The notes below the pieces were generated by a model. It was not told where the DNA came from. It saw only the letters and a program-made list of their open reading frames with translations, and did not search any database. This document shows positions 59,089 to 64,000 of a stretch of 64,000 bases of DNA, in pieces. How positions within the stretch are numbered: position 1 is the first letter of the stretch; each line of letters starts with the position of its first letter. The position numbers were made by a program, and so were the translations under genes. Source of the DNA: Leptolyngbyaceae cyanobacterium JSC-12 (lineage in GTDB: Bacteria > Cyanobacteriota > Cyanobacteriia > Leptolyngbyales > Leptolyngbyaceae); assembly GCA_000309945.1 (NCBI GenBank), contig CM001633.1:332723-396722 (forward strand), read 5' to 3'.

Positions 59089-62000
59089 ATGATTCCTCTA
59101 CGGTTAAGTCTGAAAAACTTTTTGAGTTATCGAGAGGCAACACTAGACTTTCGAGGACTGCATACTGCCTGTATTTGTGGAGCGAACGGTGCAGGTAAAT
59201 CGTCGTTATTAGAAGCAATTTCCTGGGCAATTTGGGGTGAGAGCCGTGCTACATCTGAAGATGATGTGATTCATTTGGGTGCTCAAGAAGTACAGGTTGA
59301 TTTCATCTTCGCTCATAATCACCATACCTACCGCATTCTTCGTAGCCGCCATCGTGGACAAGCCACCTCATTAGAATTTCAGATCGCTCAAGAAACAGCG
59401 CACAATAATTTACCCACTTCCGAATCGGAAACTCAACCTCAAACACCTGTTTCTATCAATTTTCGATCCCTGACTACCAAAGGAGTTCGTGCTACTCAAC
59501 AATTGGTGCTAGAGCATTTACGGCTGGACTACGAAACCTTTGTCAACTCTGCCTACTTGCGACAGGGACGAGCAGATGAATTCATGCTCAAACGTCCTAG
59601 TGAACGCAAACAAATCCTGGCAGATTTACTCAAACTCAACCAATACGATGAATTAGCCGAACGAGCGAAGGATCAGGCACGGCAAGCTAAAGGGCAAATT
59701 GAATTACTGGAACACCAGTTGGAAACCATTCAGCATCAGCTTTACCAGCAAGACGCGATCGCCCAGGAACATGACAACTTAGAAGCAACTCTGGCTCAAA
59801 CTCAACAGCAGCAGACCCTGGATGCAGAACAGTTGCAAACTCTGCAAGCCACCCAACATCAACGACAAACCTGGCAACAACAACTCTCGTGGCAGCAACA
59901 GCAACAGCGTATCCTTGAACAAGATTGTCATCGTCTCCAGCAAGAACTGGCAACTACTCAGCACCAACAGCAAGAATTAGAAACCTTGCTACAACAAGCA
60001 GATACGATCATCGCAGGCTACGCCCACTTTCAAGCCTTGCAAACTCAAGAAGCACAGTTTTCTGCCCGATTCAAAGCCCATCAATTGGCACAGGCACAAC
60101 GACAACAATATGCCCAGCAGCAACAAGAACAGGTAACCCAACTACAAACACAACTCCAGCACCTTCAAGCTCAACTCGACTTACTGCAACAACAAGAACA
60201 GGAAATCCAACACACACTACGCAAAGCAACAACCGTTGAAGCCGCCCTCAAGTCTTTGCAGCAAGCGCGATCGCACCTCAACCAGCTTGACCAACTTCAG
60301 CTTAAAGCCATGCCCCTACTGCAACGCCGTCAGCATCTTCAAACCCAGTTAGAACGCAGTCAGGCAAGACTTTCTGCCCGGTTAGAGGAACTCAGTGCTT
60401 CTGCTCGACAACTGCAACTTCAACAAGAGTGCCAATCTCACTTGCAAGTGGCAGTGTTAGAGATTAGCGATCGCATCGAAACTTTAGAACAACGTCGCGC
60501 TTATCAGCATCAGGTGCGAGAAAAAGGCTTAGAGCGGCGCAGTTTTATGGAACGCTTGCAAGCTGATCAGCGCAACTACGAAGCACAACTGGCTGATGTG
60601 GAACAAAAAATTCAATTGCTGCAACAAGGGAAACTTGCTAGCAAAGCACTGGAGTACAAAGACTCTCCACCCTCTTCAACAAACCACACAACAAACAGCA
60701 AAGCTACTCAGACATCCAATATTAAACCTCAAACCTCAAACATTCCCTACCCTCCCTGCCCTCTGTGCGATCGCCCTCTGGATGAACATCACTGGAATGT
60801 GGTGTTGCAAAAGCATTACGAAAAACAGCAGGACATTTTGAATCATATTTGGGTAATTCGAGAACAACTCTCAACCTCAGAGCGGGAAATTCAAATTCTG
60901 CGGCAGGAATATCGCGAAATTGACCGAGATTTACACCAATATCCAACCATCCTGGAGCGACGTGGGCAACTTCAGGAACAATTGCAGGCAACTCTGACTG
61001 CTCAACAAACGCTAGCGCAACTATTCGCTGAGATGGATAGTATTCAGCGATCGCTGCAAACTGGAGCCTATGCCACAGACTTACACAACGAACTCACCTT
61101 ATTAGACCAAAGCTTGCAAGCACTGAATTATGATGAAAAAGATCATGCCCTGGCACGAGGAGAAGTTGAGCGTTGGCGTTGGGCAGAGGTAAAGCAAGCA
61201 GAAATTAAACAAGCCCAGCGTCGCCAGAAGCAAATGATGCAACGACAACCTGAATTGCAACAACAACTCACTGAGCTTCAAACTCAGCTAGAACGACTGA
61301 ACCAAGAAACCTCGAATCAACTGAAGAACTTTGATCAACATATCGCTCAAATTGGCTACAACCTAGAGCAGCATAATGCTTTGCAGGTTAAAGTTCAACA
61401 AGAACAGATCTGGCAATTACGATACCAGGAACTTATTCGCGCCCAACAACAACACCCCAAACTGCAACAACAAGTTAGGGAATTACATCAAAGCCTAAAA
61501 GAACGACAAGATTGTTTACAAATTAACCAGGGTCAAATACAAACCTTATTGCAACGGCTACAGCAAGTTCCAGATTGTCAAAAACAAATTCTTGAATTAG
61601 AACAACGCCTGCTACATCGACGCACTGAACTCGATGAACAACTTGCTGCTTACGGACGCTTGCAGCAACAGCAACACCAATTAGAAGCTCTCAGATCTCA
61701 AGTCTTAGATTTTAGCACTCAGCTTCAAACAACTCGCCGCCAATATCGGGTATATCAGGAACTATCCCAGGCATTTGGCAAAAATGGCATTCAAGCACTC
61801 ATGATTGAGAATGTGCTACCTCAATTAGAAGCAGAAACCAACCGAATTTTGGCTCGGCTGAGTGCAAATCAGTTGCATATCCAGTTTGTTACGCAGCGAT
61901 CGCATCGTCGCAATCTGTCTCGTCCTGTGAAAGGAAAACTGGAATCTACCAGGCTGATTGAAACCCTAGATATTTTAATTGCCGACGCCAGAGGTACCCG

Positions 62001-62301
62001 TCCCTATGAAACCTACTCCGGTGGGGAAGCATTTCGCGTTAATTTTGCAATCCGGCTAGCGCTAGCCCGGCTACTGGCGCAGCGATCAGGCACAGCCCTG
62101 CAAATGTTGATTATCGATGAAGGTTTTGGCACTCAGGATGCAGAAGGCTGCGATCGCTTGATTGCCGCCATTAATGCCATCACCCCAGACTTTGCCTGCA
62201 TTCTTACCGTGACCCACGTTCCCCATTTCAAAGAAGCCTTCCAATCTCGAATCGAAGTGTTTAAGACTGAGGACGGTTCTCAACTGCAATTGATTGGGTA
62301 A
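59089..62301 (+). CDS. sbcC: SbcC/Rad50-like SMC-family exonuclease subunit
   Basis: A 1070-residue ABC-type ATPase. Walker A is CGANGAGKSSLLEAI (about residues 32-46). Long Gln-rich coiled coils follow. The zinc hook CPLC is at Cys557 and Cys560 (CPPCPLC type). The C-terminal head has TYSGGEAFRVNFAIRLALAR and MLIIDEGFGTQDAEG. It processes hairpins and broken DNA with SbcD, whose gene is not in the window. Just before the hook lies a low-complexity Thr/Ser/Asn/Pro-rich stretch (SSTNHTTNSKATQTSN) with an internal TSNIKPQ-TSNI repetition. Confidence 0.95.
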   Translation: MIPLRLSLKNFLSYREATLDFRGLHTACICGANGAGKSSLLEAISWAIWGESRATSEDDVIHLGAQEVQVDFIFAHNHHTYRILRSRHRGQATSLEFQIAQETAHNNLPTSESETQPQTPVSINFRSLTTKGVRATQQLVLEHLRLDYETFVNSAYLRQGRADEFMLKRPSERKQILADLLKLNQYDELAERAKDQARQAKGQIELLEHQLETIQHQLYQQDAIAQEHDNLEATLAQTQQQQTLDAEQLQTLQATQHQRQTWQQQLSWQQQQQRILEQDCHRLQQELATTQHQQQELETLLQQADTIIAGYAHFQALQTQEAQFSARFKAHQLAQAQRQQYAQQQQEQVTQLQTQLQHLQAQLDLLQQQEQEIQHTLRKATTVEAALKSLQQARSHLNQLDQLQLKAMPLLQRRQHLQTQLERSQARLSARLEELSASARQLQLQQECQSHLQVAVLEISDRIETLEQRRAYQHQVREKGLERRSFMERLQADQRNYEAQLADVEQKIQLLQQGKLASKALEYKDSPPSSTNHTTNSKATQTSNIKPQTSNIPYPPCPLCDRPLDEHHWNVVLQKHYEKQQDILNHIWVIREQLSTSEREIQILRQEYREIDRDLHQYPTILERRGQLQEQLQATLTAQQTLAQLFAEMDSIQRSLQTGAYATDLHNELTLLDQSLQALNYDEKDHALARGEVERWRWAEVKQAEIKQAQRRQKQMMQRQPELQQQLTELQTQLERLNQETSNQLKNFDQHIAQIGYNLEQHNALQVKVQQEQIWQLRYQELIRAQQQHPKLQQQVRELHQSLKERQDCLQINQGQIQTLLQRLQQVPDCQKQILELEQRLLHRRTELDEQLAAYGRLQQQQHQLEALRSQVLDFSTQLQTTRRQYRVYQELSQAFGKNGIQALMIENVLPQLEAETNRILARLSANQLHIQFVTQRSHRRNLSRPVKGKLESTRLIETLDILIADARGTRPYETYSGGEAFRVNFAIRLALARLLAQRSGTALQMLIIDEGFGTQDAEGCDRLIAAINAITPDFACILTVTHVPHFKEAFQSRIEVFKTEDGSQLQLIG

Positions 62302-62415
62302 ACTGACAGATTCCATTAACTCAGATTCCGGTAACATTTAAGATTTAGAGGTAGCCATATTTTGGTGAAAAGCACTATAATCAAAAATGCATTCCGTCGA
62401 AAGGTGTTTTAGATT

Positions 62416-63402
62416 TTGTTTACTGCTGCTCTCCCAACGTTCAACTCGTCTACCTTAAATCCGCTTCCCTTCGATCTGTTTAACGCGATTCGTGACTTGA
62501 AGCGTGAACTGAACGCAGTCATCCTGGCTCACTATTATCAAGATCCTGACATTCAAGATATAGCCGACTACATCGGCGATTCACTAGGGTTATCTCGCCA
62601 AGCCGCCACAACCAATGCTGATGTTATTGTGTTTGCGGGGGTGCATTTCATGGCAGAAACTGCCAAAATCTTAAATCCAGACAAGTTAGTACTGTTGCCG
62701 GATCTAAACGCGGGATGTTCACTGGCAGACAGTTGCCCACCCAATGAATTTGCCAAATTTAAGGCAGCTTATCCTGGACATTTGGTAATTTCTTACATAA
62801 ATTGCACAGCAGAAATTAAAGCCATGAGTGACATTATCTGTACTAGCTCGAATGCAGTACAGATTGTGAACCAAATTCCCCAAAATCAACCCATCATATT
62901 CGCACCCGATCGCAACCTCGGCAAATACGTAATGCAGCAAACCGGACGCAATATGGTCTTGTGGCAGGGAAGCTGCATCGTACACGAAACCTTCTCAGAA
63001 AAGAAAATAGTACAGTTGAAGATGCAATACCCTACCGCAGAAGCGATCGCACATCCAGAATGTGAACCCGCCGTACTTCGCCATGCCAGCTACATCGGTT
63101 CCACGACTGCACTATTGAAATACGTGCAGCAAAGCCCCAAACATGAATTTATCGTGGCAACTGAACCCGGCATTATTCACCAGATGCAAAAAGCTGCACC
63201 GCAAAAACGCTTCATTCCAGCACCACCCATTAACAATTGCACCTGCAACCAATGTCCTCACATGCGGCTAAATACCCTGGAGAAACTATATTTTTGCCTG
63301 AAAAATCGTATTCCCGAAATCACAATGTCCGAGGAGATACAGTTAGCAGCCCTGAAACCAATTCAGCGAATGTTAGAGATGAGCCGCGGAATTGGAGGTT
63401 AG
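62416..63402 (+). CDS. nadA: Quinolinate synthase
   Basis: A 328-residue [4Fe-4S] enzyme that condenses iminoaspartate and dihydroxyacetone phosphate to quinolinate in NAD synthesis. Motifs are [46 protein letters not shown] and [11 protein letters not shown], with the cluster Cys residues. Translation probably starts at the TTG at 62416 ([10 protein letters not shown]). It is oxygen-sensitive in other bacteria. It stands alone. Confidence 0.95.
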   Translation: MFTAALPTFNSSTLNPLPFDLFNAIRDLKRELNAVILAHYYQDPDIQDIADYIGDSLGLSRQAATTNADVIVFAGVHFMAETAKILNPDKLVLLPDLNAGCSLADSCPPNEFAKFKAAYPGHLVISYINCTAEIKAMSDIICTSSNAVQIVNQIPQNQPIIFAPDRNLGKYVMQQTGRNMVLWQGSCIVHETFSEKKIVQLKMQYPTAEAIAHPECEPAVLRHASYIGSTTALLKYVQQSPKHEFIVATEPGIIHQMQKAAPQKRFIPAPPINNCTCNQCPHMRLNTLEKLYFCLKNRIPEITMSEEIQLAALKPIQRMLEMSRGIGG

Positions 63403-63460
63403 GGTATGCCAACTACCTGCATTCAGTTGTGCACTAAATTGGGGCAAGGTTGGTCAATGC

Positions 63461-63958
63461 CTATCTACATCCCAGCGATTCACGTGTATCCACACCAGTC
63501 ACAGGATTGGTGCCAGATGCAGTTTGGCAGAGCGCCAACACTTGTGCTCGATCAATTGCAGCATCACTAAAATCGGCTCCAGTAATGTTTGCGCCCTTAA
63601 AGCTCGACTTGAGCAACATGGCAGAGTTTAAAATGGCATCACTCAGGTCTGCATTGGCAAAGTCAGTAATATAAGCAATGCCGTCGCTAAAATCAACCCC
63701 ATGTAAGTTGGCATTCGTAAGTTTTGCACCATTAAAGACCGCACCACGCAGATCGGCTCCTGCAAAGTTGGCACCCTGTAAGTCAGAGTCACCAAATTCC
63801 GACCGCACTAGGTTTTGCCCAGAGTAATCTTTAGTGGTTGCTTCTACGTCATCATACGCACGAATTGCTGCCGAACTTGCGGCATACACTGGAGATGTGA
63901 ATGGCAGTAGTAAAACAAGGGATAGGAAAAAGCCAAGAAGGGATTTAAGTACACACAT
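63461..63958 (-). CDS. Exported pentapeptide-repeat protein
   Basis: A 165-residue protein with an N-terminal signal (SLLGFFLSLVLLLPFTSPVYA) ending in an A-x-A-like site. Residues about 50-140 contain repeats of the A(D/N)LxX type (SDLQGANFAGADLRGAVF, KLTNANLHGVDF, ADLSDAILNSAML), forming a right-handed beta-helix. A C-terminal Cys pair (ALCQTASG...SLGCR) may form a disulphide. The protein resembles thylakoid-lumen pentapeptide proteins; its function is unknown. Start ATG at 63958. Confidence 0.9.
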   Translation of the reverse strand: MCVLKSLLGFFLSLVLLLPFTSPVYAASSAAIRAYDDVEATTKDYSGQNLVRSEFGDSDLQGANFAGADLRGAVFNGAKLTNANLHGVDFSDGIAYITDFANADLSDAILNSAMLLKSSFKGANITGADFSDAAIDRAQVLALCQTASGTNPVTGVDTRESLGCR

Positions 63959-64000
63959 AAGAATTTAGGACGTGATCGCTTCACGTCATCAAACTTAACA

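Noticed and set aside
63237-63674. Plus-strand frames over the end of nadA and the pentapeptide gene
   Set aside because: They are antisense or out of frame to two clearly recognised genes.

Overview
The window comes from a filamentous-type cyanobacterium, most like a Leptolyngbya-group organism. The HIP1 octamer GCGATCGC and its core are scattered through genes on both strands. Many genes are cyanobacterial: the RuBisCO regulator rbcR, the chlorophyll gene chlM, a GH100 invertase, a split pntA1/pntA2/pntB, an accB-efp pair, a DUF4327 protein and a lumenal cyclophilin. Gene density is high and most of the window is ordinary core chromosome.

Layout. 0-5.5 kb: a partial roadblock-like gene, then rbcR, a four-cysteine Ser/Thr kinase and a PstS-like binding protein in a row, then a dihydrouridine synthase. 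5.5-6.4 kb: gene debris. 6.4-14 kb: a minus-strand run of histidine kinase, SET-domain methyltransferase, PRC-barrel protein and SMC, followed by tRNA-Gln. 14.6-20 kb: a circularly permuted ATP-grasp / alpha-E / transglutaminase-like operon, neutral invertase and a Uma2 protein. 20-24.6 kb: a decaying accessory island. 24.7-33 kb: oligoendopeptidase, proteasome-type hydrolase, nagA, chlM, htpG. 33-36.2 kb: proton-translocating transhydrogenase operon. 36.4-49.7 kb: STAS protein, PBP2, rhomboid, LD-carboxypeptidase, Era-like GTPase, pyruvate kinase, HEAT-repeat protein, ArsR regulator, accB, efp, cyclophilin. 49.8-50.3 kb: a Uma2 pseudogene carrying a MITE. 50.4-63.4 kb: thiL, then a sugar-catabolism series (D-lactate dehydrogenase, glucokinase, pgi, gap1, transaldolase with EF-hands), rsmD, sbcC/rad50-like and nadA. 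A lumenal pentapeptide-repeat protein closes the window.

Most informative region. The island at 20-24.6 kb holds one membrane-anchored NACHT (STAND) NTPase gene broken by identifiable events. An IS4-superfamily element lies at its 5' edge. A 74-bp insertion with 37-bp direct repeats shifts the frame. An IS200-type element sits in the linker before the membrane domain. There are two in-frame TAG codons. Removing the 74 bp and 512 bp leaves exactly 613 codons in one frame. Just downstream is an AbrB-like antitoxin with a PIN toxin that has lost its middle. At 49.9 kb a 149-bp non-autonomous element with 8-bp target duplications has split a second Uma2 gene.

How the genes work together. The 51.5-57.9 kb series plus pyruvate kinase, invertase and transhydrogenase covers dark sugar breakdown, NADPH/NADH balancing and fermentation to D-lactate. 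The smc / PRC-barrel / SET run pairs a chromosome-organising ATPase with a eukaryote-like methyltransferase. The rbcR / kinase / binding-protein run may link carbon-fixation control to phosphorylation signalling. I saw no wholly new system that I could defend. The best candidates for follow-up are the SET-PRC-SMC run, the rbcR-kinase run and the MITE.
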